A stretch of DNA of 64,000 bases. It comes from Congeria kusceri (taxonomy: Eukaryota > Mollusca > Bivalvia > Myida > Dreissenidae). The notes under the pieces were generated by a model that was not told the DNA's origin, searched no databases, and saw only the letters and a list, made by a program, of their open reading frames with translations. The translations under genes and the position numbers were made by a program. The stretch is taken from NCBI GenBank assembly GCA_027627225.1, contig CM051036.1, forward strand, positions 35,858,426 through 35,922,425. The letters run 5' to 3'. This document shows, one piece after another, positions 50,001 through 60,671 of this stretch (its first letter is position 1; the number at the start of each line of letters is the position of its first letter).

Positions 50001-51871
50001 ATATCTAGGCCAAGTTTGAATCTATGTCACCTTTGTCCAAAAAATAGGTTACCATGTCAAATGTTAGAAAAACATTGTTACCACTCTAGAAGCCACATTT
50101 ATGACTCAATCATGATGAAACTTGATCAGAATGTTTATCTTGACAATATCTAGGCCAAGTTCGATTTTGGGTCATGTGTGTCCAAAAAACTAGGTGACCA
50201 TGTCAAATCCTAGAAATTCTTGTTACCACTCTAGAAGCTACATTTAGGATTAAATCTAGATGAAACTTTGTCAGAATGTTTATCAAAATCTATCCAAGTT
50301 CAAATCTGTGTCACATGTGTCCCAAAACTAGGTGAACAGGTCAAAACTTAGAAAAACCTTGTTACCACTATAGAAGCCACATTTATGACTCAATCTTGAT
50401 GAAACTTGGTCATGTGTGTCCAAAAACTAGGTGACGGTCGTCAGGTCACATCTTAGAAGACCCTTGTTACCACTCTTGAATTGTCATTTATGACTCAATC
50501 TTGATGAAACATGGTCAGAATGTTTATCTTGACAACATTTAGGCCAATTTTGAATCTGGGTCAATTGTGGTGAAAAACTAGGTCACCAGGTCAATCTTCG
50601 ACAATTGGTGTACCTTGAACTCAGGTGAGCGCTTTAGAGAATAGCCGTTGTTTCATGGAAACCCCAGATGTAAATGTGTGCACCCTGTAGTCATCACATT
50701 CCAATTATCAGTTATTCCAGTTGTTATCACATCCACTGTGACATATATATTTTTTAGATCATTTCAAAGGCCAAGGTAACCAATGCCACTTTTTTATTTT
50801 TCATTAATACTTTTTTATGAAAAATTTATTTACAACTTTAAGCATGCCACTTTCATATTACCTGCCTAGTTAGTTTTCAGATTTCTGGGCACTTGTTCAT
50901 AGATTTTGCTATTTTGTAAAAATGTCAATAAAGAAACTATAATACTTGGAATAATATTAAATAATTATAATAGCAAGAAAATATGTTGAATAAATTTTCT
51001 TGCCTTAACCGGGATTCGAACCCGGGACCTTTGGGATTCAAACTAATGCCTAGAAAAATCTTGCGCTTGAATGATAATTTTACCACATGCTACTGTACCC
51101 GGTATCAACTGTGTGCATGCGTATAGTGGCGGGTACAATTCATTCATTATATACAATTGTACATCTACTACTGTTTTTTCTGCGCCCGAGAACAGTGTTC
51201 CTGAGTCAACATTTTATAATTTTAAAAATACATTTAAATATTTTACTGAGCGTTTATAAAAACGAGACCTATGTGTTAAGCATCAGTTTAATCAATACTT
51301 ATTTAAATATAATATTTTTGAAAATGTAATACCATATTAGCCGTCGATATGTCCCTTGAAGAAGATCAAACTCAGTGGCCACTGTCTCTCTGTCAGTATT
51401 CATTTCGCTTGACTGCAACTTGAAATAGTTTATTTAAGTTTAATTTACTACAAAGAACAGTTTGATTTGCATCAGTCTAAACATAACTTTAAATTTTCCA
51501 TTTCAGAGAGATCTCGAACTCTTATGAGCAACAATTTGGCAATGCAGGTGTCGTCTTGCTTTGGAACGCCGGAAAGGCCTTATGCTGAAACAATGAGATT
51601 GGGACCAGGAAACACGTTTGCAGAGAAACCAGGTGGACTAGAGAGTCTTTTGCAGTTTGTCACGGGTCTGGACGCTGTACCCACACTTGGTTTTGATCCA
51701 TCCCCTCAACTGAATTTCAGCCACCCAGATGAAGAAAACCCACATGATGGCACACCCTATGCAAACACATGTGCCAATTCATTGACTGTGCCAGTTGTTC
51801 AGAAATATGAAACTTTTTCTGACAGGATGATCATGGCAGTTAGTTTTGGGACTTTCTTCACGAATGAATAG
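47034..51871 (+). CDS. TDP-43 N-terminal-domain-like plus HECT C-lobe protein; exon 2 frameshifted
   Basis: Three exons: 47034-47049 (MSVRSG start), 49614-49839 and 51507-51871. Acceptors ttgtttacag and ttccatttcag are good; the exon 2 donor (atag before gtgacc) is weaker. Exon 2 first reads VNVAGVYIDIPADSYLG and LKSQFK, then, one frame over, TGLKYLKSGHWMAVNIVNG and GEDSFVVVTD. This order resembles the TDP-43 N-terminal ubiquitin-like domain (IEIP, AQFxxATGLKY, VxVV). The exon is one base too long for the frame, so there is a +1 frameshift near 49715-49730. Exon 3 reads LLQFVTGLDAVPTLGF and PYANTCANSLTVP, matching the HECT C-lobe with its catalytic Cys (codon 51770-51772), as in G2E3-like ligases. 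The N-lobe, which binds E2, is not seen. AATAAA is at 51901. Either a recent pseudogene or a sequence error. Confidence 0.5.
47060..49600 (+). other. Intron 1 of the HECT-C-lobe gene
   Basis: AT-rich. Short ORFs at 47557-47760 and 49371-49556 have no recognisable motif. A GC-richer island at 48590-48700 contains the palindrome described separately. Confidence 0.4.
48616..48631. promoter_or_regulatory. Perfect NRF1-type palindrome
   Basis: tttgcgcatgcgcaaa is a 16-bp perfect palindrome that contains the NRF1 consensus GCGCATGCGC. It is close to a CACGTG E-box (about 48645) and CpG-containing sequence. NRF1 sites usually mark promoters, so an alternative promoter inside the intron is possible. 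Confidence 0.45.
49855..50640. repeat. Intronic tandem repeat bounded by 'agctcac' ends
   Basis: About six units of 'gttaccactctagaagccac', 'gatgaaacttggtcagaatg', 'tttatcttgacaatatctag' and 'aactaggtgaccatgtcaaa', period about 130 bp. Edges are tagctcacttgagc (49861) and ctcaggtgagc (50620). It lies in intron 2 of the HECT-C-lobe gene. Confidence 0.85.
50999..51108 (-). mobile_element. tRNA-derived SINE
   Basis: On the minus strand: tagcatgtggtaaa (A-box-like), then 'aagatttttctaggcattag' and 'tttgaatccc', then a clean B box ggttcgaatcccgg. A degenerate relative is at 56165-56250 on the same strand. Confidence 0.55.
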
Positions 51872-51900
51872 TATTGCTCATATTACATTAAGGTAGTCGT

Positions 51901-51906
51901 AATAAA
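51901..51906 (+). terminator. Polyadenylation signal AATAAA
   Basis: Lies 30 bp after the TAG stop of the HECT-C-lobe gene. It supports 51871 as the end of a real transcript unit. Confidence 0.5.
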
Positions 51907-53600
51907 CTCCCGCGTTATTTTTCTATGTCGGCATTCATCGTAGATTGTATTCGAGTGTATACGGCTACATTCGACACAGTCCGGTTTACTTCGTTTTCCT
52001 GTAAAATTCTCGTTTTTCATTGGAAATAATAAGTTTATTCAAGATTATAGGTATACTTAGTGTTGTATTGATCGCTGGCTGTTTAAAAAGTGGGAAAATT
52101 ATACCGGTACATGAAATATGAGAAAAAAACCGAACGTTATAATTAATAACCTTTGTATTGCGTAATGTTCTGTAGTAAATATCATTCTCATAATAGTAGT
52201 ACTTTCCTTTGAAAATGCAGTATCACATAACACTGATTGTAACCGTATTAATGTATATTTACGCAAACAATATTTGCTTTTTTATTTCCAATGTGTTATG
52301 TGCGTGTCTGTTCTAATTGTTGTGGTTGATGGAGTGTTGATGATTCTTCCGATAGTAAACGAAAATTTAATTTGACTACAGAATGATAGCAATTAATTCA
52401 GTCGATCGTCACAGTGTTGTTATTTTTGAGGATTTTACGTCTATATGAACAGCTACAAATCATACCACGCCTAAGAAACAATTACTTGTAGGCCCTATTT
52501 TACTTTCTGGCGTTCACAATGCGCGACAATTCAGTGTTCATTGTTCGGAACAAATACGGTTTTTATGTTCCTAAATTAGTATTATATAAAGAAAATTAAG
52601 ACAACCACCCTGTGAGTACTTGTTATTACATGTTTATCATATTAACAATTTAACATTGCGATGAGCTTTCTAAAAAACTGAATGAGCCTTGAAATTTCTA
52701 CATGTAAAACAGCAATTTTCAGTGGAAATAGACTTTTGTTACCGGTCTCAATTGTATTATTATCATTTTTATAATAATTATGTTCCGCTTAAATGACATA
52801 TATGTGCCCATTTTTGATATCGACATACAAATTTAATACTTGAAAACCCAACTGCATTGTTATATTTTCATATAAAATTCCATCATTCCAGGCAAATTGT
52901 CATATTCAGATGTGAAAAACTGAATTACATATCTATTTAGAAATGCTTGTTTAGAAGTTTTGTTTATGTTTTTGTGTTACTAGTTAATGGAGATATTAGT
53001 TAATTAAAAGACACATTTCCATGCAGACTGTTGTTTTTCACAATTATTAAACACTCTTTTATGCTCACAAGATTTAAGGATTGTTAATGTCAAAGTGTGA
53101 TCTTCGCCTGTAATGGTTTTTGCACATGACATGGTTACATGTATGTCGCCATTAATGGCTGGATTAAAGTGTCTCCCCCCCCACTATGTGAGAGAAATAA
53201 GAAGATCTAGTTAACACAATATTTCAGTGTTTGTTTAAGTTTCATTTTTGGTGTTGGCTAAGGGTAACATACGCCGCCGGAGAGGTCCCCTATACCAACA
53301 GCTCACCAAGTACTTTGTGCTCCGGTGAGCTAAATACAAAGAAAACACGATTTTGGGTTAATAAATTTCAAGAATGTCAAATTCATTGCTGAACTGTGGG
53401 TATAAAAGCTTCCAACACACAAACACAACAAGATCTTGCTGACTAGCATATTCTCATTTACACACTATACTCGTTAAGTATATTGTTGCCCTTTAGGGAC
53501 ATTTTTAGGAAGTCATAGCTATTTATATTAGTTTACCATCACTGCCATGATGCATCACACACATTTTAACAAGAAGTTGATGAACTGGTATGGCATGAAA
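51907..53600. other. Intergenic, mostly unremarkable
   Basis: AT-rich with no supported ORF. 53280-53335 is the end of an 'agctcacc...ggtgagct' repeat. Confidence 0.4.
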
Positions 53601-53619
53601 AATCCTTATTGTGGCATTG

Positions 53620-55113
53620 TCACATTGGTATTGTGCCACCTGCATATACATTTAAAACATTTCTCACATTTCTGTAAATGTCTACACCAAAATCATCACT
53701 AGGCTGAAGTGTATCAATATAGTCTGTAAGCTGCTCTATTATCTCGTTATGAAACCGGAGAATCACATTTGGTTCAAACTGAACATCATCATCAGATGAA
53801 GCAACATACTCCTCAGGGTCTATTCCATAGATGTCTGAAATACCATCATCAGGATGTGCCATTGTTGATTCATGTGTAACACTGTTCATCATTCCGTTTA
53901 TCCAAATGCGACGAGGTGACCAATTGTGCTCTGTCCTAAGACCGTGATTATTGTATGCTTCAGTAAATTCTTCCAAACTCTTATTTATTCTAGGAATACA
54001 AACGAAGTGCAAACAAAAGACATCAATATCACTGTCAATGTCAAGCAGGTTGATACTTTCCAAATAGTAAAACAGGGAATAGTAGGTTTGTATCACTGCA
54101 TAATACACATCTCGCCAAAGTCTTTCTATTCTAGTGTTGTGAACAGACTTTCCAGCTATAAAACTACCCCTCTGTGGTCCACGTTCCTCTTCCATATACT
54201 GAGCTACAGCAACATTTTCACTGCCCCGATCACCTCTTACTCGTCGAGGAAGCGAATATTTTCTAACAGCTTCAATAAACAAGTTGAAAACTGTCTCTGC
54301 AGTATTGTTGTTTGAGCATTTCAGATACACTATCATTCTAGAATATCCATCTATTCCTCCATGCGTAACAATTTTCCGACGAATCAACGCATGATGACCA
54401 TCAATATGCCACAGGAAATTCGGTCCAGGTACACTGTACTTCCTGCGAACAGCTGTGAGTCCCCATCTCACAACAGAACTTGCAGGATCCATTTCTCTTA
54501 ACAATCTTCTAACACGTCTATGTTGAACATTTACCCCTCTTGCCTTTAAATGCCCCAACATCATACATACACCTGTGTGCGGATGATTATTTGTCACATC
54601 CTCCATAACTGATATCAAATCTTCATCACTAATGTTAGAAAACCTAATATAAATCATATTTTCATGTCTTAATCTACGCCATAAAGTTGTCCTGTGTACT
54701 AAAAACATGCATGCTATTTCACACAGTTTAAATCCATGCTTGAGCAAGTAGTCTACCTGTTCCAGACTGATGAAGGCAGGTGGTCTTCCGGGATTTTGGG
54801 AATGAACTGAACTGCCAGCACCATTGATTATTCTTAACAAAATTGGCAAATAGTTTCTAGGTGTTTGACACCAATAACTTTTAAGGGTTTTAAAACAGTC
54901 AATGAGATTTTGAATACTGTCCAAAACATTCACTGTGGGTGGTGGCTGAAGGTCTAATAAGTTATACTCTATGCATTCTAATGCATTAACAGCATTGTTC
55001 AGCTTGTCTTGGCAATACTCTATATCTGAGCTATCAGCACAGGCAGATTTGGCTTCACAAAAAATGGCAAGTTCATCAAGACTTGTGAACAGATTTGAAA
55101 AAGTTGTCTCCAT
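53620..55113 (-). CDS. DDE integrase/transposase-like protein, 497 aa, intact
   Basis: A single uninterrupted reading frame. Residues 1-100 are helical without a known motif. 115-150 is a helix-turn-helix (LLKHGFKLCEIACMF, then HRTTLWRRL). 225-340 is an RNase-H-fold integrase core: WHIDGHH (Asp238), GIDGYSRM, RGDRGSEN (Asp295) and NTRIERLWRDV (Glu330). The second Asp and the Glu are 35 apart, the classic D,D-35-E spacing, so the catalytic triad is complete. The C-terminal 100 residues are acidic. An acceptor-like ctttcag 40 bases before the ATG suggests an untranslated upstream exon. No TIRs or LTRs were recognised close by. Multi-copy families of this type are common in aquatic invertebrates and fish. 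It is either a live element gene or a domesticated one. Confidence 0.85.
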   Translation of the reverse strand: METTFSNLFTSLDELAIFCEAKSACADSSDIEYCQDKLNNAVNALECIEYNLLDLQPPPTVNVLDSIQNLIDCFKTLKSYWCQTPRNYLPILLRIINGAGSSVHSQNPGRPPAFISLEQVDYLLKHGFKLCEIACMFLVHRTTLWRRLRHENMIYIRFSNISDEDLISVMEDVTNNHPHTGVCMMLGHLKARGVNVQHRRVRRLLREMDPASSVVRWGLTAVRRKYSVPGPNFLWHIDGHHALIRRKIVTHGGIDGYSRMIVYLKCSNNNTAETVFNLFIEAVRKYSLPRRVRGDRGSENVAVAQYMEEERGPQRGSFIAGKSVHNTRIERLWRDVYYAVIQTYYSLFYYLESINLLDIDSDIDVFCLHFVCIPRINKSLEEFTEAYNNHGLRTEHNWSPRRIWINGMMNSVTHESTMAHPDDGISDIYGIDPEEYVASSDDDVQFEPNVILRFHNEIIEQLTDYIDTLQPSDDFGVDIYRNVRNVLNVYAGGTIPM

Positions 55114-55299
55114 CTCGCTGAATTGTGGAGTTGTTTCGTTAAGCAGGTTCCTGAAAGTGTTAAATAAAATTCATAAACATATGATATTGAAATTTTAACT
55201 TGTCAAATAGGGACTATTGGGTGTCTGAGGAGACAAAACTAATTTATTAGATTTAAAGGGGCACATCGATGGTAATTCCCCTTTGATAGACATAATATA

Positions 55300-56143
55300 A
55301 AAACAAGAGGACCAAAGGCCCTAGGTCCGTCGCTCACCTGAGACCCGAAGGAACTGGACTGTTTCTTAGCAGCTTTTGTGATGTTTGTGTAATAAATGTG
55401 GCTTCTGACTTCGCTTTTTACCCAGAACCATTTTGAACACGGCTGAGAGGTCATTAGAACAAATGTCCTGATCAAGTTTCATGCTGATTGGACAAAAAGT
55501 GTGACATTTTTGAACTGAAGTTATCATTAGAACAAATGTTCTGAGCAAATTTCATGAAGATTAGACAAAAAATGTGACTTCTAGATTGTTCACAAGGTTT
55601 CACTAAAGCCATATAAGGAAAACTGCCGCGCCCCCTGGCGGCCATGTTTTTCAATGGACCAGAAACATTTTCTAACTCGGCCGAGATATCATTAGAACAA
55701 ATGTTCTTAGCAAGTTTCATGAAGATTGGACCAGAAAAAGTGACTTCTAGAGTGTTCACAAGGTTTTACTATAGCCATATAAGGCGGCCATGCTTTTCAA
55801 CGGACCGGAACCATTTTAGAACTCGGCTGAGATATCATTAGAACAAATGTTCTGAGCAAGTTTCATGATGATTTGGCAAAAAATGTAACTTCTACAGTGT
55901 TCACAAGCTTTTCCTTTAATTTGACCTAGTGACCTAGTTTTTGACCCCACGTGGCCCAGTGTCAAACTCGGCCGAGATATCATTGGGACAAATGTTCTGA
56001 CCAAGTTTCATGAAGATTGGGCAATAAATATGGCCTCTAGCATGTTCACAAAGTAAATGTTGACGACGGACGACGCACGACAGACAAAAGGTGATCACAA
56101 AAGCTCACCATGAGCACGTTGTGCTCACGCGAGCTAAAAATAT
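55300..56143. mobile_element. Second 'caagagggcc' repeat element
   Basis: Starts aaaacaagaggaccaaaggc and ends cacgcgagctaaaa. The interior repeats 'gaacaaatgttctgagcaag', 'gatatcattagaacaaatgt' and a gcggccatgtttttcaa block, as at 31556-32803. Confidence 0.85.
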
Positions 56144-56164
56144 ACAATGTCAAAAAAATACTTT

Positions 56165-56250
56165 TTTCGATACATGCCTCCAGTGGGATTCAAACTGACG
56201 TCTAGAAAATCCTGCACTTCAATCAGAATTTTACTACACTACATTGATTT
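56165..56250 (-). mobile_element. Degenerate tRNA-derived SINE fragment
   Basis: On the minus strand: gtagtaaaattctgattgaa, gattttctagacgtcagttt, gaatccca. Same order of words as the SINE at 50999-51108; the B box is damaged. Confidence 0.4.
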
Positions 56251-56520
56251 GTTTTTCCACATTTGAAAAATGGCGTTTATTTTTTTCTTATGTCTGCAAC
56301 TCTTCAAGCTCAATTAAATGTAACTGGTGAAGAAAAAATGACCAATACATAAAACTGGTAATTCTTGCATTTTTAATTAATGTAAACAGTGTAACTATTT
56401 CCGATAAAAGTCAATAGTCAAGCATGAAAATGCTTAACATTTCTATAACAGATGCAATAGATTCCATTTGAACCACTGCTAAATTTCTGTAGCCCAGTAT
56501 TGGTGAGACTGAGAACCTAC

Positions 56521-58628
56521 CAGAATGACTCCCCAGATTATGAAACGCTTCACTCGGCTCTTCCAGTCTGGGAAGGTACGCAAGATTTTACCAGCCTGCA
56601 ATAAACAACAACTCATGTGACCTCTTTGAAGATTAAAAAATGCATCCTGTTTTGTCTGGTTTCTTTCCAAAAAACTTTCAAGGTTTTTCATGGCCTTATA
56701 CCAAACTTAAATTGAAAATCTGCAATTAAAACACAAATAAAACATGTTTAAATATCTTATACTAAGTTTGTTAAATGGAACTATTTGTGTACCTGTAGCC
56801 CCAGGAAGCACATGAAACAGGAAGTGAGAGTTCCCAGCAGGCCTTCTGGGTCATGTGGTACTGTCGTCTGGTATATCTCCTGTAACCAACAGAACATGCA
56901 CAAATAATAGTGATAAACTAGTGAAGACTGCAGACAAGGATTATATTTCTTTGTTGACAAGGAATAATCATTCATTGGCCAGGGTGGAATCATTATAAAA
57001 CTGAAAACCTCTACCAGTATTATCTGTTGAAAAAGTGATTAAAATTTAATATTTGTATGTAGCTGAGAATTACTGGTACACATGTATATGAGGGAGCAAA
57101 AAACAGATGGACGCCTCAATACACAGTAGCCTGTACCTGACAAGTTGGAGTCTGGTAGATGTGATTCTCTCCAAATATTTTATGATCTATGTACGCCGCA
57201 GCTCCACCCGTACAGTCGGAGACATTGTAGCCTTCTGCATCATTGGCCCACCCTCCTGGACCCAGGTAACCACTGGCAACACATGGAATGCATGGAAGTG
57301 TGTATGTGTGTATGTTAACTGATTCAACATAGTCTACTGGTACTTAGCTATTATAGCTAAGTACCAGTAGACTATATTGAATAATTTAACAATAAATACT
57401 GGTTAATTATTCACATAAATCACACTCAATAAAGCTGAGCATTATAACATTATAAATAATTACAAGTAGATCAACATATTACAGATATTAATAAGATGTT
57501 TTTGAAATTACAACTAAAACAAAAGGCAGCCAACGCAGCTGCAACTCAACTGACCTTGGACAGTTGGGAACATTCAAGGTGAAGGTGAGAAAGAGCCAGA
57601 TGAGGACCAGGCAGCCGTTGAGGATCCACTCCGGCCAGAAGTCCGTCAGGTCTCGAATACTGCTCCACCATGTATACTGACAATACAACATGGCATTCCA
57701 GTTATGGCAGGTATACGTGTTTGGTTAACAAGTTAGAATTTGAATAACAATCACTGAATTGGTTTGATTTTGACATACATGTATATAAAAATTTACACAA
57801 CGCAATGTTTTACGAAAGTGTGTAGTCTTTCTGGATGGCTTATTTTAAGAAATCATTTTAATCTGATTGTAAATGGCAATACATTTCATAGCTTTTTTTC
57901 TCATACAAACTCACAGTTGCATAAAAATAGCAATCCCAAAACAAATAACTTAAACTTTATATAACATACCTGCAATACTAAAATTAACATATAAGTAGGT
58001 ATGATACTGCTAGTAGTACAAGTAGCTATATAGTAATAAGTAAGCCCACCTGATTTGGGTCATTAGGCTTGGCCAAGTACATATGGATAGTGGCCACAAT
58101 GAGGTAGGTTCCTGCAAATCTCTGCAGCACGCCAGGAATTCAGAAGTTTTCTATCCTGCCAGCTGCAACTAGGAATTAACTTACATATGAAAGTATAATA
58201 ATGAAGTAAATTAACCAACGTTATGTTTTTTCATATGTTTTACATTTTCAGGAAAGGCCTATCAGATTAAGAACATTACAAATTCAGAAAATGCAATTAG
58301 AAATATGTTCAACTAACATATATTACAGTTGTTAAATGATGTGCTCAGTTTAATGGTTTAACTGGTACCTCAATGATACATTTACCAAACATGTCGAACT
58401 CCAAAACCGAGTCCAAATAACAACTAATTTATAGTATTTATTAAAATTTCTTTCGATCTACTATACTAGTCTATAGAGTATAGTGTTACCAAGTTCACTT
58501 CCACGGTCATTTTCGTGCATATCATGACCATATGTTAACATCATAAAATACAATGAAAGATTAATATTTAATTTACCGGAAAAAATCGAGGAGCGAGTGT
58601 CGCGATGCAATTGCATGGGCGCTGCCAT
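56521..58628 (-). pseudogene. Heparan-alpha-glucosaminide N-acetyltransferase (HGSNAT) fragment
   Basis: HGSNAT is a lysosomal multi-pass enzyme that acetylates terminal glucosamine of heparan sulphate using cytosolic acetyl-CoA. Five consecutive exons join in phase: 58155-58050, 57676-57555, 57272-57137, 56879-56793 and 56595-56521. Conserved blocks are IPGVLQRFAGTYLIVA, LTDFWPEWIL, NCPSGYLGPGG, CTGGAAAYIDHKIFGENHIY, PHDPEGLLGT and AGKIL. The codon before IPGVLQR, Arg in the family, is TGA (58140-58142), a CGA-to-TGA change. A possible first exon at 58628-58577 (MAAPMQLHRD...) splices in phase to cag/ctggcagg and runs into that stop. The catalytic-His N-terminal half and the last transmembrane exons were not found; upstream exons could lie beyond 64000. 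Likely a truncated duplicate. Confidence 0.75.
57323..57381. repeat. 29-bp near-perfect inverted repeat, 1-nt centre
   Basis: The left arm 57323-57351 (ending tacttagctat) and right arm 57353-57381 (starting atagctaagta) are reverse complements with a single mismatch (caacat / atattg). It lies in an intron of the HGSNAT-like gene. The long stem with almost no loop could block replication or be cleaved as a hairpin. Confidence 0.9.
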
Positions 58629-58669
58629 ATTGTTTCGTCCTAACCTATCAAAACGGCCATTACAAGTTT

Positions 58670-58925
58670 TGCATAGTATCCCATAATGCTAATTATAGCC
58701 AACATATTTATTTTTATACACCATATAAATATTTTTCAAGTTCATAAATATATTTTTCAAGTTCATAAATATTTTTTTTTACATCACAAATATAATTTTT
58801 AGAATATAAATATATTTTAACACCACAATTATTTTTGAAGAACACATACAATTTTCAGGGATTGAATGAATATATTTCGCATAGAATATTGCAACGTTTG
58901 TCACGCCATACATTACAATAAATTA
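58670..58925 (-). repeat. Right copy of the AT-rich inverted repeat
   Basis: Reverse complement of the 46590-46860 copy: tgtcacgccat and ttgcaacgttt at its outer end, then tttcagggattgaatgaata and tattttaacaccacaattat. It ends about 45 bp upstream of the minus-strand ATG at 58628. Confidence 0.85.
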
Positions 58926-59517
58926 AATAGTAACACATTTGTAGAGGAAAAAGAATCAATAACAGTTAGCTATCGACACAATACAGGTAGTTTCGGTTTA
59001 AAATAACTCGCCAAAATTCGCGTGCGCGCGTAATGACGAAATCAAATGTTTTACGTCATTCAGTTCAGTAAGTTTACACAGTGTTGGAATTTAAAAAGAG
59101 CAATCAGATTACAATCTTTAGTGTTTCTGTGTTTTTTGGATGGATTATTATAATAAGATTTATATCAAAAAGTGTATCCATGGAACATATGGCTCGAATG
59201 GAACCGGTGAGATTAATTCCATTTCAATTTTCTATAAGTCGAGTGTATTCCGAGCTGGATTGTTGTGGGTGGAGAACAGAGTTGCCATCATAAGGTGTTA
59301 GATCTAGTAATTTGGATGCAGTCTTCGATTAGTTTACTTTTGAAAGGAAATTTACATAAAGGGTTATTTATTTGATGAATAAACCGTTTCTTTGTTGGTT
59401 GATCAAAGAAAGTCTATCCACAAAGAATTACTCGCTTACACCAACTGTTTTAAAAGGAATAGAAGGATTATGTTTGCACCTTTATCGATCATGCCATGTG
59501 CGGATTAACAACTCACT

Positions 59518-59578
59518 ATGGAAGCTAGAACCTCTGTAAAACTGGACTACACGACGTTTTTATCAATGAAAAAATCGG
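59518..59578 (+). CDS. Possible first coding exon of a plus-strand gene
   Basis: The ATG (in cactatggaag) opens 20 codons, MEARTSVKLDYTTFLSMKKS, followed by a strong donor (cgg before gtgagtaag). No downstream exon was identified before 64000, so this is only a candidate. It would be divergent from the HGSNAT-like gene. Confidence 0.25.
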
Positions 59579-60091
59579 GTGAGTAAGGTGTATTTCATTT
59601 TTAATTTTATGCTGTGTCATTCTGGAATAATTGAGTCACACGAGTTGTGTGTATATTTTGAACGATAATAGAAATGGTATATAATAAACATCTCGACGAA
59701 GATAAATTCTGCATATACACTTTTGCAAAGTTAAAATTGCCAGCCATTTTGGTCTTTTGTTGTTGAACAGTTTGGTCGAAACACGGACTTGCATTTGAAT
59801 AAAACCTTCTTTTTATCTACTGTAGTGTGTAGCATTTGGCATGGTGAACATATTTGAAACGAAGCATATGGCGATATTTGATCTTGTTACACTGCGTTTT
59901 GCATTGAATTGTTTCGGACTATTTCGAGTGGCGGAAACATCATGAATATATTCCATATATATTCCATATTACTACGCAAGGTTAGATTCAGTAAATTTAA
60001 TGCGTTTTTTGAGTATTGTTTCAAATAATTAAACGTTAATAGTGTGTTTGTTAAACATAAAATAAATAAATAAAAATATGGTAGGATAAAT

Positions 60092-60237
60092 AGAATATTA
60101 GGTTAGTGTCTTTATGTACTTGAATTTATCCGACTCGTCTCCGAAAGGCTAACACGGCTCGGCAAGCCTCGCCGTGTAAACCTTTCTTTAACTCGTCGGA
60201 TAAATTCAAGTACACTTAGACACTAACCTAATATTCT
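60092..60237. repeat. 146-bp hairpin (foldback MITE)
   Basis: The left arm agaatattaggttagtgtct, then acttgaatttatccgac, is mirrored by cggataaattcaagt, then agacactaacctaatattct. A second inner stem (ggctaacacggc / gccgtgtaaacc) fills the centre. Nearly the whole element is self-complementary. Confidence 0.9.
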
Positions 60238-60671
60238 CTATATTTTTGTATTTAGATATTGACTCTTTTAGTTGGTGTTTTAACAAGTGGACTAGTTAGT
60301 GGACTATTTGATTTGAATTGCAATGCAATGTGGTTAAAGTTTATTTACAAGTGCGTGTTTTGTGATAAATTCTGGGCTAAGTGTGAGGTTCGGCATGCCT
60401 TTAAACCGGTTTAAACCCCAAATGCTTTTCATTGACCGTCCTAGGCGGTGACCCCAGTTTTATCATTTTTATGTTTTGTGTTGTGTTGTATGTTTTGTCC
60501 TGAACTGTATAGGCACTTGGTCACTTGCCTCATATAAAGGACTCAAATAAGTGTTTCTCTCCTGATGATGTATCTGGAGAACTTTTGATTATTCCTACTG
60601 TATAGTATCGGGTTTCCCTGAAATAACTGATGCCGTCTGCTAGCACAGAAATCACTTACGTCTAGCAATCT

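Noticed and set aside
46590..58925. Polinton/Maverick giant transposon
   Set aside because: It has an integrase and inverted repeats, but no DNA polymerase B, packaging ATPase, protease or capsid reading frame was seen between them.
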